64,000 nucleotides of DNA from Darksidea phi (Eukaryota; Ascomycota; Dothideomycetes; Pleosporales; Lentitheciaceae): contig JASJFT010000176.1 of NCBI GenBank assembly GCA_030770425.1, positions 1 to 64,000 of the forward strand, in the 5' to 3' direction. The notes below the pieces were generated by a model, which had not been told where the DNA came from, did no database searches, and saw nothing but the letters and a program-made list of their open reading frames with translations. Within the stretch, counting starts at the first letter, position 1. Every line of letters starts with the position of its first letter. This document shows positions 19,854-33,217 of the stretch, in pieces. Made by a program: the position numbers and the translations under genes.

Positions 19854-22800
19854 TAGCCTCCCTCTTTTCTAAAAGCTATCCTAGCTCTTATAGAGAGTTA
19901 TTTTCTACGACGTATTCTATTAATCCCCTTACTTTCTTTAGAAAAGTTTATCTAAGTATCTATACTCTCGAAAAACTCTATTTCTAAGGAAAAAATAATT
20001 TTATAGAGAAGACCTTTTAGATATTTAATATCTATATTATATTCTACTATTTTAATAGAGGGTTTCTATAGTCTTTCCGACCTTATAGTCCTTAACCCTA
20101 ATCTTATAATATATAGTTAGTTTAATTAGAAAGTATATATAACTTAAGTATTAGTCTATTATTAATATATATTTATAACTTTTACCTATTATTATTATAG
20201 CTTATAGTCTATATATATCTTTATAGATCCTTATACTAGTAGTAATAATATTACTACTTCTCTTATAGATAATTTTTAGTAACTTTTATCTAGTAGATAC
20301 TTACTATCTTTATATAAGAGCTATTTACTAAGTATAACTTTTATAGTTACTCTACTTACTTATAATATCTTTATAAAGGTTTCGGGACTAGTCCGGACTC
20401 TATTTAATTTAGTCTTACTATCTATTATAATAGTATAACCTAGTAGTACTTAGTAATTACTAGCTACTACCTATTATAACTTATAATTATATTAAATTAC
20501 TTATTTATCTATAGCTCTTCTAGTAAAAGAAATTCTATTTATATCTTTATAAATATTTATTTAAAAGGTAATAAATTATTATATACTATATCTCTTTAAA
20601 TACCTTTATTTCTATATTTTAGACTTTTACTAGTAAGTACTTAGGGCGCTATTAGCTTAGATATAAAATAGTCTCTCTTAGTATAAATATAAAAAGATAT
20701 ATTTACTTTTAGATTTTTCTACTTTATTTTTTAATACTTTTAAGATTCTATCTCTTATTATAATTATTTCTACTAGCTAGTATAGTAATACTACCCTTTT
20801 TAAGTATATCTATACTCTCTCTATCTATTTAAAGCTTTAGTCTTCTCTTATATACTATTAGTATATAAACTACCTCCTTTAGTTTATATAAGAGTTTAAT
20901 ATAACTAAGCTTTATTAAATTACTTCGAGCGACTAATACTAGAAGACTAATATTTATACTATCTATAGTAGGTATAAAGCTTACTATTAGACCTACTTAG
21001 TAGTATATACTAGTCTTCTCTTTTTTCTACTAACGTAGTTCTACTAATAATTTATATAGGTTAAGTCTACTTTCTACTACTACTTTAACCTTCTTATCTT
21101 TACTATTAAGCGTATTTAGTATTATAATACCTAAGCTACTTATAATAATAAGGATATAGATTCTAATATACTTAAGAAGATTTAGTAGAATATATAATTC
21201 TATACTTTTAATATTAATATTAGTTAGAACTAGTATAAGACTAAGTAGAAGTATCTAATTAAGAATACTAGTAGTAAGGTAGAATTATACTAGGCTATAG
21301 CTATAGTATATAAGCTTAACTTCTAGTACTATTAGATATATTCTACTATCTTTCTAATAACTTTCTATACTAATTTCTCTAGTATAGACTAAATAGTATT
21401 AGTTATTTAGTACCTATTAACTTCGTAGCCTTTACTACCTATAAGATTTACTTTATTAAGTATAACTCCTTAACTAGTATACCCCTTAGGACTACTAATT
21501 ATAAGTATTATTAGTACTATTATAGTCCTAATATTTCTAATAGAAATATTATTAGTAGAGGTATAATATTTATTACCCCTTAGAAGAGGATACTATAAAG
21601 CTTCTTTAGGAATTTCTTATCTAGTATATATAGCTTACTTAGATTATCTATAGACTATATAGTACTTAGTTAAGGTTTCTAGTTATTAGAGTATATAGAT
21701 AGAATAAATACCTATATTAAAAATCTAGCTTATTAATTCTAATACTATTATTACTAGTTAGCTTATCTATTACTATAATATATAAAGACTAGTCTTACTA
21801 AATCCTTTAAGCTATAGTTTATTACTAAAGTAGATAGCGTCCTTTCTTTAACTAATTACTCTACTTATATAGTATCCCTTAAGTAGAGTTTTAAGGGTAC
21901 CTTTTAATTAAATCTTTTAACTCTTTCTTTATATTAATATTACTTATATAGTCTATCTCTTTAGAACTTCTTATATATATTATTATTCCTCTATAAAGTT
22001 TATAATACTTTTTTAATAGCTTTTTACTTTAGATAACCCGATATTTAATTATTTAGATTTATCTAATATTCTACGAGAACCTTATTATAATTATTAAAAG
22101 AGATCTTAGACTTTTATATACTATTCTTATACGGCTAATCTAGCTACTTTATAAGAAAGAGTTTCTTATTATATACTATCTTATATACGAGAATAGCTTT
22201 AACTTTATATTAATTACTATTATTAAGCTCTAGATACTATATAGACCTAGGTCTAAAGTTTAAATCTTTTCTTAGTTTTACTTATTTCTTTAGAAGAGAT
22301 ATATAGAAGATAGGATATAACTAAAATATTAATAGAGGTAGCTTAAGCTAGTAGCTTAGCTTTTTATACTTAGTTTAAATAGTAAAGAGTTCTAAGTACT
22401 TTATATCTAACTTCTTTAAAGGATACTTAGTCTTAATATTAGTAGTCTTTAAGATTATCTTTTTACTAATAGTAAAGTACTTACTTATTTTCTTTAAGTT
22501 ATACTAGTATTACTAGCTTTCTTAAGTATAGATTAATATATTCTAAATATTAGAAAATTATTATATCTAGCTAGTTAGAAAGTTAACGACTCTTTAATAT
22601 ATACTCGGAGTCTTTCTATCTATACTCTAGTTACTAGGTAGTTAATAGAGCTAATACTTATCTTCTATATTATTAAAATTCTTAGATTTAATATTTATTA
22701 TAATCTTAATAGGGTATATACTATAACTCGAATAAATTTTAAAATTATACGTATATTCTACTATTAGAAGTAGTTAATACTAGTTATTTTACTAATAGTT

Positions 22801-25800
22801 TAGGTATATTCGTAGGTATACTTTAAATTTCTAATTCTAGTATTTAGTTTAGCTATCTATTTATAGGTAAAAGGCTATACTTATTTATTATTTAATATTA
22901 AAATAAAAATATATATCTAACTAGAATTTACTAGTAAAAATAGAGCCTTAATTTAAGATTAGTAATAATAGGGGTCTAACTTTTATAAATACTTCTATAA
23001 ATAATAGATCGACTAATATACTTATAGTAATATTCTTTATTATAGATAAGTACTAGACTAGCTTTAAAAAGTAGTTAATAAGTATTAGTACTATATCGTA
23101 GATATTATTCTTAAAATTCTTAGATTTTAGTAGGTTAGTAATAAAGTCTAAGAAGTAATTATACTATAGCTTCTATAATAAAAGAATTAGTTTTAGTAAC
23201 TTCTATAGTTTATACCTTTATACTTTATTTATTTAGTATACTATATAGTCTTATACGTATATATTAACCTCTACTTAAAGCTTTAACTAATAGTACTTCC
23301 TTTATAGGAGTTTAATAGTCTTATCTACTCTATAATAACCCTCTAGAGGGTTATTATAATTTCTTATAAGAATAACTTAATAAAGAGCTTTATTATTAGA
23401 AATCTATACTTTTTTTACTCTTTAAAGAATATCCTTTAGATCTATAATCTATAAAGGTATATCCTTTTATTCTTTTCTATTCTTAGACTTTCGTATATAT
23501 TATATATTCTTATAATAAGTTATATTATATTTTTATACTTTTTAGATATAATCTAATAATAGTCTAGGGGTTTTCTAGCTAAAGGGTAAGTTATTATTTA
23601 CGACTTCTAGTAAAGACTTATATAATATAAAGATAGAAAATACTTTATAATACTAAAGGAATATTAAAGCTAGGTCTAAGTCTTTTAATTATTTTTTAGA
23701 TTTATCGTCCCTATCTATAAATAGGTCGAGGTTAATAGACGATATATTATTAAAAACTAGTACTATACTAGAGAATTCTATAGTAAAATAGTTTATACTA
23801 TTTTTAAATTTCTAATAAATTACTTATAAATTCTTATTAGTAAGATTAGATTTATATATTATCTAATCTTTAGTATATAGAGCTATAAGCTTCTAGAGTA
23901 TCTATATCTAGAGTTTATTTTAGAGTATAGAAAATATAATATTTCTTAGTACTCTTTCCTTTCTAAGCTAAAAGTCTTTAGTATAATTAGGTTATTATAA
24001 TAGTACGTTAGTTAGATTCTCTATACCGAACTTATATTCGATCTCGAAATTAAAATAAACTAATTCTTTAGTCTAGTATACTTACTTAGATAAGAGTACC
24101 TTTATAGTTATAAAATATCTTAGATTATTATAGTTATATAGTATATAAATAGTATCTAAAGTATACTTAAAATAGTATTATTACTATCTAAAGGTTTCTA
24201 TAATAGTAAATAACTCTTTATTATAAGTATTCTATTAAATCTATAGCCTAGTAAACTTACGACTAAAGAATATAACTAACTTCTAGTATTTTTTTTATTA
24301 AGAGTACTATTATTTATAGCTATAATAGAATAGCTACTATAGTAAACTTAAAGATATTAGTAATAACTATTATAAATTTTATTAGGTTAAAGTACTAGAA
24401 GATAGGAGCTTTTATAAAGAGCTTATAGAATATAAGAAATATATTATATATATCTTTTAACTAAAACTAAAAAATATACTATTTTATAAAATCCTTCTTA
24501 ATCTTTTTTAACTTTTCTACTAATATATTCTTACTAGAACCTTATTAGTCTAGTATTAGATTCTATATAGAGATTATATATTCTAGGAGTAGACGAATAA
24601 TATCTAAATAGTTATATATAAATTATTAGTAAAAGTTTATAAATCTAAGAAATACTTAGATATTTTAGTAACTCTTAGACTTTAACTACTTTTTAATTAT
24701 TTAGACTTATATCGGGTCTATAACTACCCTATAGGGGGTTATAATAAAGTTAAGAAACTCTACTAACTTTATAGAGAAGATATACTTTAAGATTTTATAA
24801 TAGAGTTTCTAATTATATAGTCTCTTAAGAACTTTATAAATATATTATTTATAGTCCTCCTTCTCTTTAAAGTATATAAGAATATTATCTAAATAAATAA
24901 CGTATATTTTATTTAATAGACTATTTAAGACTTTATAAATATATAACTAAAATATAGTAAGTACGTTTATAAGATTAAATAGTATTACTAAATATTTAAA
25001 ATAATTATAGTATATTTTAAATATTATCTTCTACTTATTATTCTTCTTAATATATAATTAATAATATACTTTATAGAGATTAAGTTTTATAAAGATCTTA
25101 ACCCTAAATAGCTAGTCTAGTATCTCGCTTATAAGAGATATAGGATAATAATTTTTAATTATTATTTTATTTAAATCCCTATAATTAATATATAGTTAAA
25201 GTATATCGTTAGCTTTAGATATAAAAAGTATTAGAATTTCTACTAAAGACTTACTAGGCCGAATCTATTCCTTCTCTAGAGAGTTATTAAGGTATTCTTT
25301 TAGAATCTTAAGTTCTCTTCTAGAAAAATTATAAATAAATAGATTTAATAGTATCTTTTCCTTCTTAAGATTAATAATATAGTTATACTCTAAGTTAGGA
25401 GTAATTCTACTAGTAAGCTTAGAATTAAAGTACTAAAGCTAATTATAAAAATATTTTAGTACCTTTATAACTTTTTTAGAGTCGATTATCTTATTAGAAT
25501 TATTATAGAAAATATTTAGATAGTTCTTAAACTTTTATTACCTCTTCTAATAAAGAGTCGTAATCCTTTATAAAGAGGTATTTATTATTAATACTATAAC
25601 CTAAAAGACTATAGTCTTAGATAGTTATACTAGTTTAGGGTATTACTTTATATAGTAGACGAGGTAATTATAGAGTTATAGAATCTAGTTTTTTAACTAA
25701 AGTAGACCCTACTTATTTTAGTATTAAATATCCTAAGGTTTATTACCCTTTAGGATTTATATCTTACTAATAGATATCTATAGATATTCTATAGCTTCTA

Positions 25801-28058
25801 CTATATTAAGAAGTTAGAGTTAATACTCTTTTTTACTTATAAGTAATTAAGTATAAAAGCTCTTTAGGTATAGTATATATACTTTCTTCCTAAGTTATAG
25901 TCGTTATATTAAATTATTAGATATTATCTTAACTTTAATATATTCGGCCGCTATACTTCTATCCTACTACTTAAAAGATTTCTTTTAGTAATCTATTTAA
26001 GGGTCTACCTTATATAGCTATAGCTAGCTAAGAATAAGATCGTAGCTATTTATAAGAATAGTCTAAAATACCTAAAAACCTATTATTCTTATTATACCTT
26101 AAGAATTCTATATCGTTATTATAATAATATATAGCTCTTCTAGATATAGTAGTATATTAAAGACTTAATATATTTATAACTTTATTCGTAATAATATTTT
26201 AAAAAGGTTCTACTATAGTATAAGGTCCTCTTTAATAATATTTAAGTCTAATTTTATATTAAAAAGACTCTAGGTCTATATTAGAATATCTATAGAAAGG
26301 TATATTCTTATATTACTAGTAATCTATAAGGATTTACTATTAGTATTTAGTTCTAGTAGTATTATAGTAATATTAGTAACTAAGACTTATTTTTTTTTAA
26401 GAACGAGTTAGCCTTCTCTTCTTAAGATTTATTTAATCTATTATCGTCTTTAGAATAGTATTTTTAATAGTTCTTCTTTTAGTTAGTCTTAGATCGGGAT
26501 ATTAATACTATACTCTTAAAATATAATAGGGTCCTTAATAGAGACTATTTAATATAGCCTTACTAAGAGAACTTCTAATTCTATTTTTTCTAACTAGAAT
26601 TACTTAAAGTTACTAAAGATATAGTATACTTTCTACTTATAATTAAATTAGAGCTAAAAACCTTTAGAAGAGTAGCTAGCGTAGGGGTAGAGTATACTAT
26701 TATCTCTATATTCTATAAAATATATTCGAACTATAACTAAGTTTATATATTCTTAAGCTAGCTATCCCTTTATATCTTATAATATAAAAGTTCTAGATAC
26801 TTACTCTATACTATAGATATCCTTAATATATTAGGGCTTATATTACTATTATAAGGCTTTACCTTTAGAGTAGTTTTATAAGTTATAAAATAGTTAAAAA
26901 AGAAGTTAAAGCTATTATTTTAGTACTATTTAATATTTTAAAACTTAAAGTAGTTATTAAACTTTATTAGAATAGGGTTCTTTATAAGACTCTTAAGCTT
27001 TATTTATAACTAGGACTATATAATAACTTCGTCGTTATTAATAACTTAGACTAGTAGATTATAATATATATTATTTTTAATAAATATTATAACCTATATA
27101 GTATACTTAAGAGTATTAATAGTAGTAAAGTTAATTTAAAAGAGACTATCGATATCTCTAATCTAATAGTCTATAGTTTAGGTTATTAGAGTTTTCTTTA
27201 ATAAGCCTAGTATAAAAGGGTCTCTAATCTTAATTAGATTAGATAGCCTCTAACGAGTATTATCCGCTAAGGGTAGATCGGCCGTAGTCTAGAGGGTTAC
27301 CGTAGCTAGTCTAAAGGCTACTTAGACTATAGTAAGGTCTACTTATATAATCTTAATCTAGTTAGCTAGTATACTCTAGTATTAAAGGTTAAGTAGTATT
27401 TATACTACCTCGACTAAAAGTACTTTATCTAAGGTTAGAGCGTAGATAGATATAGTATAGACTATACTTAGATAATTACTATCTATTAGGGTATTATTAG
27501 CTTTTAATATAGATAGTATAGTAGGAGCTAAGGGTTAATATAATTAGAATCTACTTATACGAACTATATTTTTATAGCTAGATATTCTATTATTTTCTTA
27601 TATAGATTAGTAGTCTTTATTAGTTATAACTATTATTAGGACTCTACTAAAAGATAGTAGTTTATTAAATATCTCTAAGGCGTTTCTATCGTCGTACTAT
27701 ATATAGATTATAAAGGTTTTAGAGATATATTAATCTTTTTAAATATTTTTAGAATTAAATAAGTCCTCTAGCTAGTAGTTATTCTTATTATCTAATTCTA
27801 GTTCTTAATCTCGTTACTTATTAAACTCGGAGTACTACTAGTATACTTCGTCGACTAGCTACGTATTAGGGTTATTTCGTCTACTAAACGAATAGGTACT
27901 AAAGTAGATATTCTTCTTTAAGTAGGTAGTATAAGAAGGTATACTAATAGCTCTAAATAGACGTTATATAGTATAATTAATAAAAACTTTTAAAGTATTA
28001 GCTTTTAGTATCGACGCCGTACTACTAGTTCTTAAAAAGAAGTAGAAAGGATTTAAAT

Positions 28059-28244
28059 TATAAGATATATATAGGTAGATAGATATAGAGATACTAAGAT
28101 AGTAAAAGGATTATATTCGGATAGAGATAAGATAAATTCTTAAGAAGATATAATAGTAGGATATAGGACTATATAAGGTCTAGTATATAACTATAGTTAG
28201 GTCGATAATAATTTAGGAGTCCTCTAGTAGAAGTAGATATAATA
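28059..28244 (-). repeat. 5' LTR of element A
   Basis: 186 bp, direct repeat of 19668-19853, followed by the target duplication GTAGT at 28245-28249. Confidence 0.9.
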
Positions 28245-31200
28245 GTAGTTAAGGACGAGCTATCTAGATTTAAGAAATTAGATAATCTAATAGAACTAAT
28301 TAAGATAATAATCTATATTAATAATTAACTATATAAATAAATACTAGAAAAGTAAGATACTATAAAACTAGTTAAAGTTTATAAAAAGAAGTAGTTAGCT
28401 CCTAAGTATAGGTTCTATAAGGGTTATAATAAAATAAATATTAATATAGTCTAAGAAAAGAAATATTTAAAGAATAGAAAATATAAATAAGATAAGAAGT
28501 TATAAAAGGTCCTAGTAAATAAGATAAAATAATAATAAGACGAAAAAGTATATCTATACTATAGAATATAAGAATACTTCGCTAAGAAATATAATAATAA
28601 GAAAAAGAATATAGATAGCTAAGAAGGCGCTAAATATATTAATATAATTAAAGATATTTATTAAAAAACGAATAACTAAGAATTATTTCTAGAAGGATAG
28701 TTTAATATAAAGAAAGATATAGACGAGAAAATCCCTTACTAATAAAAAGACCTAAAGCTTAAGATTAGAGAATTAAAACTTAATAAGCTAGAGAAGGTTA
28801 GTATAGAAGTAGTTTTCTAATAATTAGTATATAATAAGTATTAGAAGTATAATAATAGCTAATATATTACTAAATACTATACTAAGGTAAAAGAGCTAAT
28901 CTATATTACTAGTAACTAAGAATAGATAGTAATAGAATAGACCCTAAAGCTTTAAGAACTAGAGGGCTATAAGATAATATAGAATTACGAAAATTAAAGT
29001 TATAATATCTTACTATAGATTTACTATATAGAATAGTATAAGTACTATATATAATAAAAAGAGAATACTATAATTTTTTTAAGAGATTATCTATATATAT
29101 ATCTTCTTAATAAAGAATATTTAATAACTAAATACTATATATATAATTATAAAAATTAGATCGTAGTATATAAAGAGTAAGAATAGCTAGAATAAGATAA
29201 TTACTATAATAATAAATATAAAAGATATTTTCTAATAAAATATACTATAGGACGATAGCTACGAGGATTAACTAAAGTAGATACTAAGAAATATAAATAG
29301 GATATTAACTATAAAATTATATATTAGGAATCTAACTATAAAGTAATATATTAGATATATTATAATAGATTATATATCCTATACTTAACGTAAAGAGAAC
29401 TTATAGTTAGAAGAGAAGAAGATATCTTTTATCTAAATCTTCGAAGATAAGAATACCTCGTTAAATAGTATAATAGATATAGTTATTAGCTATAAAATTA
29501 AAATAATCTAAATAATCTAGAGGTTAGAAGATAGCTACGAGTCTTAGATATATAATAAGGATACTATAACGTCTAAAATAATAGGGAAAAAGTAAAAATT
29601 AGTTATAAGGACGTATTATTATTAAGAGAAAGCTAGAAAGAAGGGCTATAAAAGGTACTAAACTAGAAACTACCTATTAAAGCTAGAAAGATAATAGACC
29701 TAGATTAGGAATAAGTAAATAGCTTACTATTTTAGTTAGAAGAAGAACCTAGACCTAATAAACGGTATTCTATATTTTAATATAAGTCTAGAAAATACTA
29801 GAATAAGATTTAAGAACTAAATAATAATCCTAAGAATTAGATTATCTATAATAATAAATTAAAAAACTAGATTATTATTAACTATATAAAAGTCGTATTA
29901 ATAAAAGTATTTAAAAGATAACTCTATAAATCGTATAAGAAAGTATTTAATAACTAGCTAGATTAGAAGTAGATATATAAATTTATAGATAGAAAGTCTA
30001 AACTATTATAAATAGTAGAGTAGAGTTTATACTTTTATTATTATAAATAGTAGAGGAATATAAAATTCTTTACTAAATTAAGATAAAATCTATATAAGTA
30101 GAACTTAAAGATAAATTATCTATAGAATATAAAGAAGGTATAATTTATCTTAAAATATAAAAAGTAACCCTAGAAATAGAGAATATTAGAGACTATTATA
30201 GATTTAATATTATAGAAATCGAAGATATTAATATAATTATTAGTTATAATTAACTAGTAAAATATAATCTATAGATAGATTAGAAGCTACGTAAAGTACT
30301 AGACTATAAGTAGATAGCTTAAGTTATAGGAGTTAAAAGACTAGATAGATCTAGCTATAAGATCTAATATATACTCTAGAAAGAGAGAATAAGCTTAATT
30401 TTACCTTATAAGATTATAAGAATTTATAAAAAGAATCTATAAAGAGTTAATATTATTATAGTATAAAGAGTCGCGACTATATAGAAAGAACTATAACTAA
30501 TAATACCTTAAGAATATAAGAAGTTTTAAGAGTTATTCAAAGAATATCTAAATATAGATTTACTAGAGTACTAGAAATAGAATTATAAGATATATCTAGA
30601 GAAGGGTATAAAGCTTAAGTCTAAACCTATATACTTATTAATAGTAGATTAATAAAAAGAATTAAAAGAGTACTTAATAAAGAACTTAGAAAGAGAATAT
30701 ATTAGAGAAAGTTAAAGCTCTATAGTATTACTAGTTCTATTTATTCTAAAGAAGAATAGAAAGTTATAACTTTATATAGACTATAGATATTTAAATAATA
30801 TTATAAAGAAAAACTAATACCTACTACTACTAATTAAAGAATTTATAGACTAGCTCTAAGGAGTTAAATAGATTATAAAATTTAATATTTAAGAAGAATT
30901 TTATAGAATTTAGATAGTAAAAGGGTATAAAAAGTATACGACGTTTAAGATCTAATATAAACTCTACGAGTATAGAGTTATACTATTTAAACTAATAAAT
31001 ATACTAATAATATTTTAGTTAGTTATTAATAGGACGTTAAATAAATACTTAGACGTATTCTATATAGTATATTTAGACGACGTTCTTATATATAGTAGAA
31101 GAATATTAGAAGAATATAAAGAATATATAAAGAAAGTACTATAAAAGTTATAGTAAAATAAGTTACTACTTTACCTAGATAAATACGAATTCTATAGAAT

Positions 31201-31694
31201 AAAAACTAAATATCTAGATTTTATTATTTCGTAAAAAGGAGTATTTATAGACCCTAAGAAAGTATAGACTATAAGGAAATAGTTAACCCTAATATTAGTT
31301 AAGGATATATAATTCTTTTTAAGATTTACTAACTTTTATTAAAAGTTTATTAAAGATTACTTAAAGACTATAGCTCTACTTATAGAGGTAACTAAGAAAG
31401 AAAAAGAATTCTAGTAAAATTAAGAATAATAAGAAGCTTTTAATAAGCTTAAGAATCTATTTATATTAATATCTATATTATAGATATACGATCTAATAAA
31501 ACCTCTTAGAATAGAAACGGATATATTAGACTATATATTAGAAGTAATACTTATCTAATAAGGGGAGGATAGAAAATAGAGACTAATATTCTACTACTTA
31601 TATAAGTTTAGTAAAGAAGAAGTAAACTATAACGTTTATAATAAGGAACTTAGTACTATTATATTAGGATTTAAATAATAGAGACTATAGCTCG
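28245..31694 (+). mobile_element. Ty3/Gypsy element D, right part (gag to RT)
   Basis: Resumes the gag frame interrupted by A (KDEL..RF, then ELIKIIIYINN*LY, matching ELIxxAIxIDNRLYERR of Gypsy gags). Mutated reverse-transcriptase blocks follow on the plus strand: KKN*KL*LYIDYRYLNN at about 30,748-30,830, a YTTFKI*YKLYEYRVILF block at about 30,930-31,000, and VYLDDVLIYS at about 31,066-31,098. The element breaks off in the RNase H region at 31,694, where E1 is inserted. Its remaining 3' part and 3' LTR must lie beyond position 64,000. Confidence 0.8.
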
Positions 31695-32145
31695 TATTAA
31701 CGAGGTCTAGGCCCGATAGATTATTCGGCCTCGTTTAGGATTTATACTTAAGATAGAAAAGAAGGAGTAGAAATAAGTAAGTAATAGTTTAATTATATTA
31801 ATAGATAAGAATTAATCTAGATTTAAATTAACTATAAAGAAAAACTATCTAGAAGATTCGTAACTATTATATATTAATTTAGTTTTTTAGAATCTATAGG
31901 ATCTATAGCTCTATACTTCTATAAATCTACTAATCTATAAATCTATAGATTTATAAAATCTATATTCGCTAAGATATATAAATCTATAGATCTATTATAT
32001 AACTCTTTAGTAAAGTCGTCCGTACTAATTATTATTTATACTATAGTTATAATCGTTATATTCTATATTAAAGCTAGTAATAGATTTAATCTTAGGTAAT
32101 TCTTCTTACTACTATTCTATAGTATATATTTAGTTTATAATACTA
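31695..32145 (-). repeat. 3' LTR of element E1 (C-type LTR, 451 bp)
   Basis: Matches in reverse complement the complete LTR at 62873-63336, and matches its first 155 bp directly at 46007-46161. Ends read TA...TA. Confidence 0.85.
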
Positions 32146-33040
32146 TTCCCCCTCTTTAAACCTTTAGCTTAAAGGTTATTCCGAATCTAGTATTTAGTTA
32201 TATTAGTATTAGCTTAGAATCTTCTTAAGTTATATCTTTCTTTCTTTATAGTTTCTTATAAAACTAAAGAATATCTTATACTTACTAACTATATTAGTTA
32301 TAATAGTTCTAAAATATTTCCTTATTCTTAGTATAATAGACTAGGGGTATTCTATATTATTTCTTCTAATAAAAGTAAATATTACGAAGTCTATATCTAC
32401 GTAAACGTACGAAATTCTTATTATTTATTTAGAATTTCTATAACTAAGTATTTATTTTTAATTATAACTTATATATATAGACTTATATATATTAAAGTAA
32501 TCTATTAATTATTTATAAGAGAAACTTTAAGCTTAGTTATAGGTAGTTAAAGAATATTATAAGAAACTACTTCGTCGTATAACTAAATTTAGTTAAGAGC
32601 TATTTAATATATAGATAAGAATTTAATATTTAAAAAAATAAAAAGAGTTTTTTAATAAGAAAATAGCTAGGTAATCTCGTATCCTTAAGACTAAGCTTAA
32701 TACTAAGAAGGTAGAGCTTTAGTAGATAGAATAGTAGAAGAATCTAGAGATCTTCTTAGTTATATTAAATACTAATTATAGTATTATAGATAATATTACT
32801 CCTTTTAGTTTATTAAATATCTCTTACTATATTAAAGGTAGTACTAGTCTTCTCAACTTATTATAAGGTAAATTTATCTTATCTTTAAGTTTTTTTTAGA
32901 ATTATAGTTTTAGTACTTTATAAGCTTCTTAGAATAATTAAGATTATCTTTAAATTCTTAAATCTATTTTTATAGTTTTCTATTTTTATCTATTCCTTAC
33001 TATTAGATTAAGTAATAATTTTTTCTATTTTTAATATTAT

Positions 33041-33217
33041 TATTATAGTACTAATCTATAATTATTTATATCTATTACGTACCGTATCTATAGCTATAGT
33101 ACTCCCTTTACTAGATCTTACTATATTAGATATATATAGCCCCTACTTATTTTAGTATTAGCCCTTTATAGTATAACTTATATTCTACCTTAACCCTAGT
33201 ATATCTATACTATAATA
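33041..33217 (+). repeat. 5' LTR of element F
   Basis: 177 bp, direct repeat of 39487-39663. Preceded by target duplication ATTAT. Confidence 0.9.

Larger units (their letters stand above)
19668..28244 (-). mobile_element. Ty3/Gypsy LTR retrotransposon A (8,577 bp), complete, RIP-mutated
   Basis: Bounded by two 186-bp LTRs (19668-19853 and 28059-28244) and by the 5-bp target duplication GTAGT (19663-19667 and 28245-28249). Ends read TA...TA, the RIP product of TG...CA. Decayed reverse-transcriptase motifs lie on the minus strand at about 24,866-25,216. A pyrimidine-rich stretch just right of 19853 is the polypurine tract in element orientation. Inserted in the gag of element D. CAA, CAG and TGG codons have become stops throughout, so nothing can be translated. 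Confidence 0.9.
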